Part shown: positions 1 to 10,551 of the stretch, one piece after another
Position numbering within the stretch: position 1 is the stretch's first letter
How the letters are laid out: every line of letters begins with the position of its first letter
Assembly: GCF_018139145.2 (NCBI RefSeq)
Contig: NC_059476.1
Location: 3,657,501-3,721,500 of the forward strand
Direction: 5' to 3'
Length of the DNA: 64,000 nucleotides
Source of the DNA: Gymnogyps californianus
Lineage: Eukaryota > Chordata > Aves > Accipitriformes > Cathartidae
Notes under the pieces: model-generated
What the model saw: only the letters and a program-made list of their open reading frames with translations
Database searches by the model: none
Told to the model about the DNA's origin: nothing
Translations under genes and position numbers: made by a program

Positions 1-922
1 GCGGCAGCTCGTGCACCGCAGGGCTGTTCCTTCCCCTCCTCTGGATGTGTCCTGCCGTACGGAGGGGGGACCCTGCCCCGTCTCCCCATTTTTTCTTTCA
101 TCGTCCTGGTGTAAATCTAAATAACGTAGCTGTGCAGGCAGCAGTCCTGTCCTCCCTCCTCTCCCTGATAAACGTGGTTAGACACAGTCTCCTTCATCAA
201 GAATCAGTTCTGATTACGTATTTACTGGCTTCCCACCTTGTGCGAACACCATCCCTTCCCATTCAGAAACCATTTTTGCAAGGAAGGTGTTAAAATTACC
301 TGTTCCTGAGACTCACCAACTGTTAAGATCGGTAATTATTTTCCCATATCCAGGGAAATGCTGATTGGAATTATCGCAGGTATCTTCATATTTGATCAGG
401 AGAGAGTAATACAATTTTCCTCCTCCTAACGCTCGGCATAATTATTCCCAGCCCTGCAAAACAGGTGTAAATTGAATCAGAAATGATCATACCAGGCCAG
501 GCTCCCAACACACATCAGCTGAGGATGCGGCCAGCGTGCGCGGGTGCAATTGCCTGCATGAGCATGTTGGGAAAATAGGTCGCTTGATACAGCAGTAATC
601 TTCGCTGGTTCTTGATCTGAATAAAGGCTGTACACAGCTGCATGTGACAAAGAAAAAAGTGATGTGCGTTTAAAATAAAGGAACTCTGCAATGAAGCTGG
701 TTGCTATGGGTCTTCTCCACCCTTCCCTTTCTGTAGGGCAGCTTTGGGAACGAATTCAGCTCCAGATGAAGTTGTTAAATGTCTTTTCATTGACCTATGG
801 AGATGTGGATCTGGCCTTAAGGCATCAAAAATTTAATCGTATCATGACTACATGGAACGTGACATATAAAATTTCAGTAAACGCAGATTCCTCCAGTATT
901 AACTTTATTTTCCCTCTGCTAG
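1..922 (+). other. C10orf90: C10orf90 intron (partial)
   Basis: This non-coding stretch lies upstream of the first exon I can recognise. It ends in a pyrimidine-rich acceptor (TTTTCCCTCTGCTAG, AG at 921-922). I looked for the preceding C10orf90 coding exon and did not find one with plausible splice sites, so that exon probably lies before the window. The open frame that starts at 691 runs in frame into the exon at 923, but its upstream half looks like ordinary intron. Confidence 0.6.
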
Positions 923-986
923 ATAACCTCTTCAAACCAAAGGAAAGATTCATTCCAGAGAAGGAGATGCACATGAGATCTAAAAG
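923..986 (+). CDS. C10orf90: C10orf90 (FATS) coding exon, start of the ALMS motif
   Basis: This is the third-from-last coding exon of C10orf90, also called FATS. The product is reported as a fragile-site-associated tumour suppressor linked to p53 and p21 stabilisation, and it is also found at centrosomes. The 64-nt exon starts with two bases of a split codon, encodes NLFKPKERFIPEKEMHMRSK, and ends with the first two bases of an Arg codon. The donor is GTAC at 987-990, a weak form. The phase fits the next exon at 2205 exactly, giving the join SKR-IYDNLPEV. The FIPEKEM...RSKR pattern is the opening of the ALMS motif shared with ALMS1 and KIAA1731-type proteins. The identification rests on motif and family memory plus synteny with ADAM12 downstream; no alignment was run. 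Confidence 0.85.
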
Positions 987-2204
987 GTACATATCGCCTC
1001 GGTTCAGAGTTCGCTGTGAATCACTGCCACCTCAGACCTAAGGCAGCGTATTTCCACGTCATCTTCATCCTCTGGAGGGTCGGTCTGTCACGCTGCTTGC
1101 CATGAGCTTTTGTGCAATGCTCATGGTTTTCTTCCACTGTATCAGTTTGATAGATTTGGGGCCGCCCTGCCCTTTGAGCACCCCTTTTCTAGCAGTTTCA
1201 GACAGCATGGGGTAGCCATGGTGTGAAAACTAAGTCCTTGACAGGTATCTCATGTTGGACATTCAAAAATGTAAGCAGTACAGTCACTCTGGGGTTTTTT
1301 TTCACCCTGATAGTATGGGAATTCCAGCAAACTATTAGGATCGTGGTGCCTGATCTTTAACTGCATTGCACTTCATGCCATCGTTTACAGCAAGGAAAGC
1401 TGCAAATGGCTACCATGCAGAATTCATCCTGTTTTTAAGAGTGCTCAAGATGTGTCGCATTTCTCTTCTCCAAAATACAATCTCCAGCCAAAACAGGCTG
1501 CTTCAAGAACTCGGTATTGCAAAATATGATGAGGAAAAATCAGAACTAAACAGGCTTTGTATGCATGCAAAGAACAGGACTGCTGCGAAGGAAGGTCCGA
1601 CTTTCTTTTCAAACCCCTGGGAATTTTATCATCGATTTCAATGGAAAAAGATCAGAGCAGAAGTCACCTTTTTGAGGGCAACTCATGTTATTTTTAAAAC
1701 AGACAGATTATGTTCTCCTTAGTAAAAAGAGTTCCTAATGACAGTGAAAAAATGTTAACAGTCTACAGTCTTATAATGATGGTTTTCTTATATTTTAGAA
1801 AAATACTTGAAAATTATTGCTTGGTATTAATTTTGTGACATAAATATAAAAAAGTGTACAGGCCAGATTCTGCTTTGAATTATATTGCTGCAAATTGAAA
1901 CCAACTCCACTGAGCTCATTAGAAGCTACTCCAGAATTATGCTGCTGCATTGAGATAACCCAATCCCATCTCTTTCTTTACTTTTTAGTTCAAAATTAGG
2001 AGTGTTTTTCAACAAGTCGGATTTTATATAAAAACATTATTGTTAATAGTTTATAATTCCCGTGTCATAAATCTAATTCAAGTACTTGGAGACGCCCATT
2101 AATGACAAGTATTGCATTGAAGGCAAACACTTTCTATAGGAAAGACAATTTATTGGCGAGTCCCAGGGATGACATGTGAAGTTAACTTTCTAAATCCATT
2201 CCAG
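987..2204 (+). other. C10orf90: C10orf90 intron
   Basis: This is the intron between two phase-matched coding exons. It ends in the acceptor TTTCTAAATCCATTCCAG (AG at 2203-2204). A chance open frame of 118 codons lies at 1366-1722 and has no recognisable domain. An old palindromic amniote repeat lies at about 1861-1966. Nothing else is recognised. Confidence 0.7.
1861..1966. repeat. Decayed palindromic amniote repeat
   Basis: The block begins GGCCAGATTCTGCTTTGAAT and passes through CAACTCCACTGAGCTCATT to a second arm containing CTACTCCAGAATTATGCTG. It resembles a widespread ancient amniote element with inverted halves, typically GGCCAGATTCTG...TAACTCCA near the centre. I do not recall its library name. 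It is probably a non-autonomous DNA transposon remnant, judged from memory only. Confidence 0.4.
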
Positions 2205-2304
2205 GATTTATGACAATTTACCTGAAGTCAAAAAGAAACAAGAAGAAAAACAGAAACGGATCATCATCCAGAGTAACAGACTGCGTGTTGAGATCTTTAA
2301 AAAG
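2205..2304 (+). CDS. C10orf90: C10orf90 (FATS) coding exon, core of the ALMS motif
   Basis: This 100-nt exon contributes one base to the split Arg codon and then 33 codons, starting IYDNLPEVKKKQEEKQKR and ending NRLRVEIFKK. LPEVKKK...NRLR.E.FKK is the diagnostic core of the ALMS motif, a short basic, probably helical C-terminal module found in ALMS1 and relatives and linked to centrosome or ciliary-base targeting. The donor GTAAGG at 2305 is strong, the acceptor is at 2203-2204, and the exon ends in phase 0. There is no disruption, so this copy looks functional. Confidence 0.9.
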
Positions 2305-2868
2305 GTAAGGATGTCCTCTGAATGCCCAGTATAGTTTTGTAACCCTTCTTTACCTGTGAATGGGGTCCGTAGAGGCAGCACCTGCCTGGGGAGCCTGTGC
2401 TAACCATGTGCAAACCCTGAGAGCAAAGGATGTTTTTTTAAATCTTGTCCTTGGGGTTAGGCACTGCTTTAAACTTGAATTAACAGCTGAACCTTGTGTT
2501 GGAATAAGCACCCTAGACTTTGGGGTTTTTAAAAATGAGTAATTAGTTAGTTGTGGTAGAAAGCTGCATTAGCGCAGCTAATCCGGGGCAGATCTGAGGC
2601 ACTCCCAGATAATCCTGCTCCACGTTGCACACAAGTTACTAGTTTTTCCTTGTTTACGTACTCTATACCTCCATCTAATTACACCCTTCCTGTCCAAGAT
2701 GGAAAAGCTTTCAGTGCCTTTTTTTTTTGAGCAATGTAGCCAGTAGATTTGAAGTCTGAGAATGCTAATACCATCTCACCTACAGTATCACTGAAGATTT
2801 CTACAGTGAGAGCCACCTCATGTGTTTTAACGGTATCTTAAGGCTGTTTTGCATCGTTTTTTTCCCAG
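2305..2868 (+). other. C10orf90: C10orf90 last intron
   Basis: A short final intron with donor GTAAGG at 2305 and acceptor GTTTTTTTCCCAG (AG at 2867-2868). I see no repeat or other gene in it. Confidence 0.8.
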
Positions 2869-2907
2869 CAATTACTGGACCAGCTCCTTCAAAGAAACAC
2901 AGAGTGA
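2869..2907 (+). CDS. C10orf90: C10orf90 (FATS) terminal coding exon
   Basis: The last coding segment encodes QLLDQLLQRNTE followed by TGA at 2905-2907. It joins in phase 0 to the preceding FKK. The leucine-rich QLLDQLL helix closes the ALMS motif. Together the three exons give roughly the last 67 residues of the protein. Confidence 0.88.
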   Translation, partial: QLLDQLLQRNTE

Positions 2908-3785
2908 CAAAGGATTCTCTTGCCCATCATCCTAATTGGATCTTGAATGCCTTTGACTGCTAGATAAGCCATAAAATTTGCTGTTATCTCAATTACCTGG
3001 AGGTATTTTTCTTATCTTTGGCTCTTTGAAAGATAAAGAAAGATCATTTATATTTCAATTGAAATTTCAAGGCAACTTTCAAGTAATCAAAAACAGTCTA
3101 AAAGGGAACACAGCTGTTTCAGAGCATCACCTTTTGGTCAGTTTACCCAGAGGAAATAATTTTAAGAATTTTTAATGCAAATACTGAATTACAGTGGTAT
3201 CATTTATCTTAATCTTTTAAAAAGTATATGTCTCTGTAGCAATCGAACTGGGTTTATAAGATCTGGAAAACTTATTTCTCTGAATTATTCTATTAATTGA
3301 TTTCCTGTGAGTTAAATCCTTGAAGTAAAGAAAAATGAATATCATTATTTGTTATGTTTAGAAACTAGCTGAAATAGCATTACCACATAATCACAGCAGC
3401 AGTTTCACATTAATACTTAACATACCAAAAGGGACCAATATTTTAGCTCTCTGAAGAACTCTATTCCTGTTTATATAGTGAATCTACACAGCAAGCTTAC
3501 CTGTTAAAGAGCAATATTTAAAAATTTGATTATAACACTGTTTTTCATGTTTTTCATTGTAATATATATTTTGCTCCACTTCTGTGAGCATTAAGTATTT
3601 ATAGAAATGGCATATTAAAAAGTGGTGCCAAGAAGTATGTTTGCATCAGAACTGCAGAACTAAAACCATCTGTAATGTTTCCTCCAAAAATATTTAAATC
3701 TTTATTTGTACATTTTGGAAGTAAAAACAACCAGCTTACAAACCAATGAAGTTTATTTATGGAATAAAATATGAATATAATATTG
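2908..3785 (+). other. C10orf90: C10orf90 3' untranslated region
   Basis: AT-rich sequence follows the stop codon and probably forms the 3' UTR, to about 20 nt past the AATAAA at 3763. An earlier ATTAAA at about 3614 could act as a weaker alternative signal. The 65-codon frame at 2978-3175 is not taken as a gene. Confidence 0.65.
3763..3768 (+). terminator. Polyadenylation signal AATAAA for C10orf90
   Basis: This is a canonical AATAAA. A GT/T-rich stretch (TGCTGTGTTTTTATTTGG) follows about 25-35 nt later, as expected for a downstream cleavage element. It is the best candidate for the C10orf90 transcript end. Confidence 0.65.
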
Positions 3786-4079
3786 ATCCAACTGCTGTGT
3801 TTTTATTTGGTACTGTTAAATATAACACAATTATTGAAACTGCTTGAGAAGTCATGCTTTTGTATGCCACAAATCCTATGGTAAAAAATATTGCCCATAT
3901 AAATCATTGCAAGTGTTAACCTCTGTTGCACGAACATTCAATTGAGTGTGTTTGAATGAGGCTGGAATTTGGCCTTTGGTATCTGTGCTTTATTTTTCTA
4001 ATCTAGCCTGAGATGTAAGGTCAGGTTTTTTGGAAGAGGGATGTTTGTGAGCTGGGCTTTGGCCACTGAGATAGCCTCC

Positions 4080-4221
4080 AGCTGTGTGACCTGTGCTGGA
4101 CACAAGGAACCTCGTTATATTTTGTGCTCTGACTGTCTCTGTTAGATTACTTTGCCTCTTTGTGTTTCAGCTTCCTGGTTTGTAAAGTAGGATTAACGAT
4201 GTTAATTTTTACTCACAGAGA
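4080..4221 (+). repeat. Old MIR-like SINE
   Basis: The segment holds in order GCTGTGTGACC, TTTGCCTCTTTGTGTTTCAG, CTTCCTGGTTTGTAAAGTAG, GATTAACGATG and TACTCACAGAG. This follows the MIR core order (TGTGACC; CCTCTGTGCCTCAGTTTCC; TCATCTGTAAAATGGGGATAATGAT; ACCTCACAGGG). It is strongly diverged and in sense orientation. Confidence 0.6.
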
Positions 4222-4909
4222 ACAATAGAGATTTATTGGACAAATATATTGCATTCCAGATAGATATCTTCAAAAACTTGTCAATTTGTTCAATACATTT
4301 CGAGAGGACATGTAAGGTAAGGTAATGCTGGCTGTGAGGAAGAAACTGCCAGGGTTCTTCCCCCAAAAAAGTCTTTTTCACCAAGCAAGTAATGCTGTAC
4401 TGGAAACCGAAGTCAGGGCTGGACCACAAATGGCTCCAAGTAGAACTTGTAAAAGAGACTGCAAGAAGGAGCATCCTCCAAGCTTTGCAGCTCAGCGGTG
4501 CGGTAGATCTGCTCTCCTGTGGGTTCATTGATCCCTCTTGCTGCTCTCCAGGAAAAACATGTGGCCTGCCTCAAACAGGAGGGCCTTTCTCTCTCTGGTG
4601 GACTTCTGGGTCTCCACCACAGAGTGATAAATTATAGCCGTAAACACACCCACACACATGGTTTCCTAGACTGAATCTGAAGGATTATCTTTCAAGATTT
4701 CGTCCAGTTACAGCTCGCTACAACAACTAGAGGCATTTCCTATAGAAGTCAGTGCCAAAATCCCCTCTGATTTCAGTAGGAACCTAGCATTTTTCCCCCT
4801 TGGTTCCTTAGTCTCTAGTTTCTTGACTTCAGAGAAATGCAGCTTTGGTTCATCAAGTTTGTACCCTTCAGGAGCATTATTTCCTGCACACATCCGTAGA
4901 GAAATACTA

Positions 4910-4952
4910 TATACATTTAAGCCTGCTTTACTGTATACATTTAAGCCTGCTT
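4910..4952. repeat. 24-bp tandem duplication
   Basis: The 19-mer TATACATTTAAGCCTGCTT occurs at 4910-4928 and again, perfectly, at 4934-4952, separated by TACTG. This is a recent two-copy local duplication. It inserts a repeated LNVYSKAG-type block into the chance minus-strand frame over this region. Confidence 0.9.
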
Positions 4953-7900
4953 GTAGTCTTACCCTAGAGCCACAGCAAGATATTTTGGTATGGAGACAAG
5001 ACATTTGGTATTCGGAATCCATGGAGAACACAGCAAGATACTCACTGCCTGGGTCAGGGATGTCCCCTGGTGTGGGACTGACATCTAGTGCCACCAGGAG
5101 AGGAGAGCCCCAAAACTTTTCCTGCTTCTTCTCTGGCAGAGCGGAAGAGCCAGAGTCTTTCTCGTAGGGAGTGAAAGAGTATTTTACATGGAAATCAGAC
5201 ATTTGTCCTGCAGGATGCCCAGGAACTAAATGGAGATGGCTTAATCTAACTGCTGTAATATATCGCTCCTCCATGCTCACACAATTTTATATGCATATGT
5301 AAATGCATGAAATATATATGCATATTTGACATGCTTCTCACTGTCTGGCTGGGAATATCAAACAGAGGAGCTGATCCTCCTTAGAAATCACAGCACCCAG
5401 GTCCTCGTGAGGAAATGAACCACGTGAGCAACTGGGATGAATGGCACAGGCTTGGTGTGACATGGTTCAGCCTGGTTTCTGCCCCTTGGCACCCCCATCG
5501 GCACGATGACCAGGGCAGGATGCTTCTCAACTGACCTGGTTTCCTCTCATTTCTGCTGGCCGTCCTCGGAGACAGGGTACTGCACCGGCCTGCTGCATCC
5601 TCACCTCCTCTGCCTCATGAGTAACTCCACCTTCTCACAGACTTAAAGCCAGTGCACTATTCACAAAATCTTTTGGGTTTGTACAAGGGTTATTTCCAAA
5701 TGTTTTTATTTTCTCTAAATGTAATTTTCAAAGTCTGCAGGACAAATATGTGGCAATTTGAGGTGGAAATTCTCTTCTATGAATAAGCTTGTGAGTATAC
5801 CTAATGAGCAAAATGCATAATGCAAATCACTGTCTGGGAATGTTTTATATGATATGAAACCTTTGCTTCAGAAAACAAAAAATGATCTCTGTTGCAAACC
5901 TAATTTCTCTTTCTGGGCCTCAGAAAAGAAGGTATCTGGTAATGTATCCAGCAAACAATTCTGACATTCATTTCAGCTCTACAATCCAGTCATTGTAATA
6001 GAAAATAGACTGTACAGGAAAATGTTACTTCAGAAAAACATGAGCCTCACAGGCTTAGCCCTATGCAAGCAAGCATCAACTTAATGAAGTTTAGAGTTAG
6101 GAAAAAAATTGGTGTAATTTCACTTTGGACTTGAAGGCGTTTCAAAGTAAAGAGTACATTTGCCATCGGATAGTACTCGACACAGAAAACTCCCCAGCCT
6201 CAACTGGAGATCACCCACACTTGTCAAACACTGGAATTTTCCTTCTTGTTGGATGCTGCTTGACTTCGGGTTCTCTGGCTGTTGGCCCATGCCCTGTGTC
6301 TTCAGGAGGGACACATTTTACTGCTGGTACAACTCTACAAGGATTAACATCTCTGGTAATAGGCATTGCCATTTGTTCCCCATCTCCCTCGTTGGGTCAT
6401 CTCTTTTCACACTGCTGATCGGTACGCGCCTGCAGAACAGTATTTAATAACGAATGTCGATTGGGGTGAGATGTTGAGATGGTTTTGGGGCGTTAAGGCA
6501 CAGAGCCTGCGTAGGCTTGCCAACACATTGACTTGGTGTTCTCCTTCCGAAACAGAAAGCCTCTCAATAGGGTTGACATTTTGCATTATTCAAAATGGAG
6601 CCCACATGGGGAACGCACAGTGGTTTAGGTGTGCAAGGCATGGTGTTTGTTTGCTTGCTGGCATCATTAATTTCATCTGACAGAAATACCTCATTAAGGG
6701 TTGGAAGTCATTGCAACGTAAAGCACTGAGGGTTACAGTATTCTGGGGATTTATTTTAAACCCAAATATTTTCCCGTGTATGTGTATGCAAGTCATTAGT
6801 TACTTCTTCGAGTTTACTCAGCTGGTCAGATAGATGAGGAGACTGTCTGGGTAAGACTTTTTAGGAGTTTTGTTGTTGAATATCTGGGATTGGTCATGTT
6901 AGTGTAATGTTTTCTGTGAGAGAGCTGATTTACAAGGAAAACAACACAGAAAGGCAGGGATAAAGTTTCTGGCAGCTCTCTCCAGAGGAAACCATTCCCC
7001 GATACGGCCATCGCAGTAAGAGCTCCATGGCTAAAAATACCCCAGCTTGCCTCGTCTGTAGAGATGTTTGCCCCTTTGACTTCAGGGACAAAAATGCCTG
7101 TGTGCTTTGATGGGTGGGTAATTATCTTTCCAGGAGCATCGACTGGCCACTTGTTCACTGACAGAGTAGATCAGTACACAGGGTTGTCCCACAGGGTCAT
7201 ATTTCATCAAGCACTATGACTTAAGCCTGTGTAGTTTATTACTCAGTATGCTTCTTGCTGAGCTGGGTTATGGCCGGCTGGATGCCTGTGAGATGCCCTC
7301 GCAGTGCTCCCCTGCTGTCGTGGCCACAGGTCAGCACCAGGCAATGGGGGTCTGAGAATTCCCAAGCCCAGCTGAGACCGTTCCCAGTTTGCAGTCTTCC
7401 GAATAAAAGGCGATTAGAAAGTGGTGGCACAAACTAAAATGAGAGGAGACCTGAGCATAAAAACGGATTAGCATAAAAGAAGATACTGAAAATCTTTCAA
7501 ATATACTGTAGGTAGAGAAGCTCAATGTATGTATGAAAATATTTATTAAGCTTTGATTTAAATATGCATCTACGGATATCACAATCACAAAAACCCTTGC
7601 CCAAAATCCTTATTCAGAGAGAGGAGCCTGTGTTGCTCGTTGAGTGATGCTAGTCTGCCTATTGATAACGGCGTACCAGTGTGTTGGGCTCTGGAAGTGA
7701 AACTTGCCTCCCAGCTGAACTACGTGGAGGTGTTTCGGGAGGTGATGATTTCCTCTCTTGCAACGTCTGTTTAGCTATGACAAAACTGTTGAAAGAAGCA
7801 CGTCATGTGAAAACACATTTCTATGTTGAAAATAAAAAGCATCCTCTTCTTTAAGTCAGGCATCTTACTTTTCCTAGTTCTCCTTGGCTCCGTACCAAAG

Positions 7901-10318
7901 CTGTAGGAGACAGAATTACTTAATATCCATTTTAGATGACCCACAGAATAAGATAATGAGGTGTATCATCTCCCTACCAGCTGCAGAGTGATTGGAAGAA
8001 AAAAAAAAAAAAGAGAAGAAACTGCACAAATGTGCTCATGGTACACACAATTATATAAAATTAGTAAATAGGAAAAGTGCAATGAACTGCTTGAGGTTCG
8101 TGTTGCATAGATAGGAATATGTAAAAGAGCCCCTAATTGCAGAGATATTTTTTTTGTTTTAGAAATTGATCACAGTGATGTATTTTAGACTTCATGTTTT
8201 AAATAATTTATCTTCTACAGTATCTTACAATGACTAGACTTCAGTTAATATATAATTATAGGAAGATCCTTATGCAAACACATATTACATGTAGGCTGCT
8301 CCATGGTTCTGGAGTTACTGCAGGTCTGCAATTGGCTTGAGAAATTGCCAGTAGAAAATGGCAAAGACCCTTTTGAAACCATTTTAGCTTCATCTTCTTG
8401 CTCAGGCCATCTGTTAATACACCATCTAATGTGCTCTTGCAGCTCTTGAAGCTGTGCTTGAAGAATGGGGAGACTTGCCTTTTTATTTCATGTTTCTGTG
8501 CTTTTTTAGAACTTTTTGTTCCCTAAAGTAAGTAAGCAGTTTGTATCCCCTTCTGGGGTGATGTGGGGAAAGTTAGTTAAGATCGTGACCAAAGGGTGAT
8601 CATGGGAACGGTGTCCAGTCTGAACTTGGACTAATCTTCTGATCACCTGATAAAGGCGTCTGAAAGAAAGGTCCCTCAGCAATCATTGTAATGAATTGTA
8701 ATATATAACTGTGGCCAGGGAGTTAAAAAAAAACCATATTCAGGACAAAAGTCTGCTTTTGTAACTGGGTTGTCCTCTGAAATTGTGTCACTGCAGAAGG
8801 AGGAAGGGAAATAGGCTAGAGACGGACATGTGCCGTGATTTGGGGGAGAAATGATGAGGAAAGGACAATGCTCTTCTCCACGGATAAACAACGGGCTGGA
8901 TGCACGGTGCAGCTGCCTGAGGACTGCCCAGACAGGGCTGCTGGACGCGTTGCCCTCAATGACAATAATGCAGCGTATTTTGAATAATCCCCCAATGACA
9001 GCGGTGTGGTCTCCAACAGCATTGCAGTGATGTCAGGGAAAGGGAATTACCACTGTATTCTAGACTGCCGATTTATAGACAAATAAACCAGTGCTCAAAT
9101 ATTATATCCACATTAGTTCTTCGTGACTAATGTTGTTACAATGAATACCAGAGGAATTAGTAATGAATACCCACTTACTGTAAAGTGTCGCCAAATATAT
9201 ACTTAACTTGTAATGCTACTGGGAGCACATATATAATTTGGGGGTTTGTTATTGTGTAAAAATATAACTTTGAGGGCTCATTGGTCTAAATTTAATTATG
9301 TAATGGCATAAGTTAAACTGCATGAAAGATATATAATTATGGGCTGACTGTTCTATCTAATACTATTAGCTGATGTTACAAAACCAACATTTTCCTTCTA
9401 TTTGTTTTAGTCTTGAGAGGTTTCACTTGCTGTGTTTGTGACCCAAAGCAAATGAAAGTTTTGCAATAGAATCTAACAATCAGAAAATGCCTATAATAAA
9501 AGAAGCTCTGTTTCACTCTTCCTTTCATAAATAATATGAGATTAAGACCCAACTGATTTCATTCTCCCGTGATGTATACCACAGTACTTTTTAATGATTT
9601 CTCTCAAATTTCCCATTAGGAATATTTATTTTTCTTTAAAAACACCGAAAAATATGCTGTCTTCCTAATGTACTGTCCCAGAGTTTATGATGATGGATGT
9701 TGCATTGTTTTGTGGTTTGCAGAGGGCTAGACAGGAATGTTAAAAATATATGACTTCATAATTTTTAGTCTGAGTTGAATACTGTCCTCTTGTGAGACAT
9801 GTAAAAATTTGTGGGTTTTTTTCTTTCTTTTGTTTTCAGGGAGACAGTGAAATTTGTAGCAACACATCAAAGTGCTTATTCTTAATGTCTGGTCTGAAGT
9901 GAAAAAAACCCTCCATATTTAATGGGTTATTTGTTGTATTTAAAGGGATTTTAGCACAGGACACCTTCCTGCCATGCTCTCAGAAATGTCCTGTCCTGCT
10001 GGAGAATCACCACTTCTCAGAATGAGTATTGAAATTAGTAGGAAAAGTTAAAATGATGTTTCTTCCACCATGGAAAAATAAGGATCTATTCAGGTGGTCT
10101 GAAAAATAAGGAGCTCTTCAGGACCTCAGGGAGAGGACATAGGATGTCCAGAACACGGGCCCAAATTACTCTGCTTTGGATGCTTTCAGGATTTTTCTGT
10201 AGCAGGCGGTTGGGCAGAAAAACCTTGGTGCGTCTTCCTAGGTGGCAGAAGTTCCTTCTCACTACAGTAAATAGGGGCTGATCAACAGCAGGGCACCAAA
10301 TGAGAAGAGCGAGCAACC

Positions 10319-10336
10319 TTTTTTTTTTTTTTTTTT
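10319..10336. repeat. Poly(T) tract, 18 nt
   Basis: An 18-nt T run. The adjoining 10,080-10,316 sequence could be the body of an old minus-strand retroelement, but the A tract would then sit at its 5' end, so I do not assign it. Confidence 0.8.
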
Positions 10337-10516
10337 ATTTTGCAGAATATTAATTCCTGTCTGGTAGCATTACCCAAGCCGGTGTGCCACGGGTCCTCGC
10401 TGTGCACTGCGAGGGAGAGCGGGGGTCACCCGTTACTGCAATAGGCTTGAGTAAGAAAATGGCAGCACCAGAACGAAAAGTGGAGTTTTAGGGCTGTGCA
10501 GACATGCTGAGGAAGA

Positions 10517-10551
10517 TTGTTTGTTTGTTTGTTTGTTTATTTATTATTTAT
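10517..10551. repeat. (TTTG)n/(TTTA)n simple repeat
   Basis: Five or so TTTG units pass into TTTA-like units. It is a simple microsatellite. Confidence 0.85.

Noticed and set aside
1366..1722. 118-codon plus-strand frame between C10orf90 exons
   Set aside because: It lies within an intron bounded by matched splice sites. No acceptor or donor supports it as an exon.
10080..10336. Possible retroelement body next to an 18-nt T run
   Set aside because: The T run lies where the 5' end of a minus-strand element would be, and the body matched no CR1 or SINE segment clearly.
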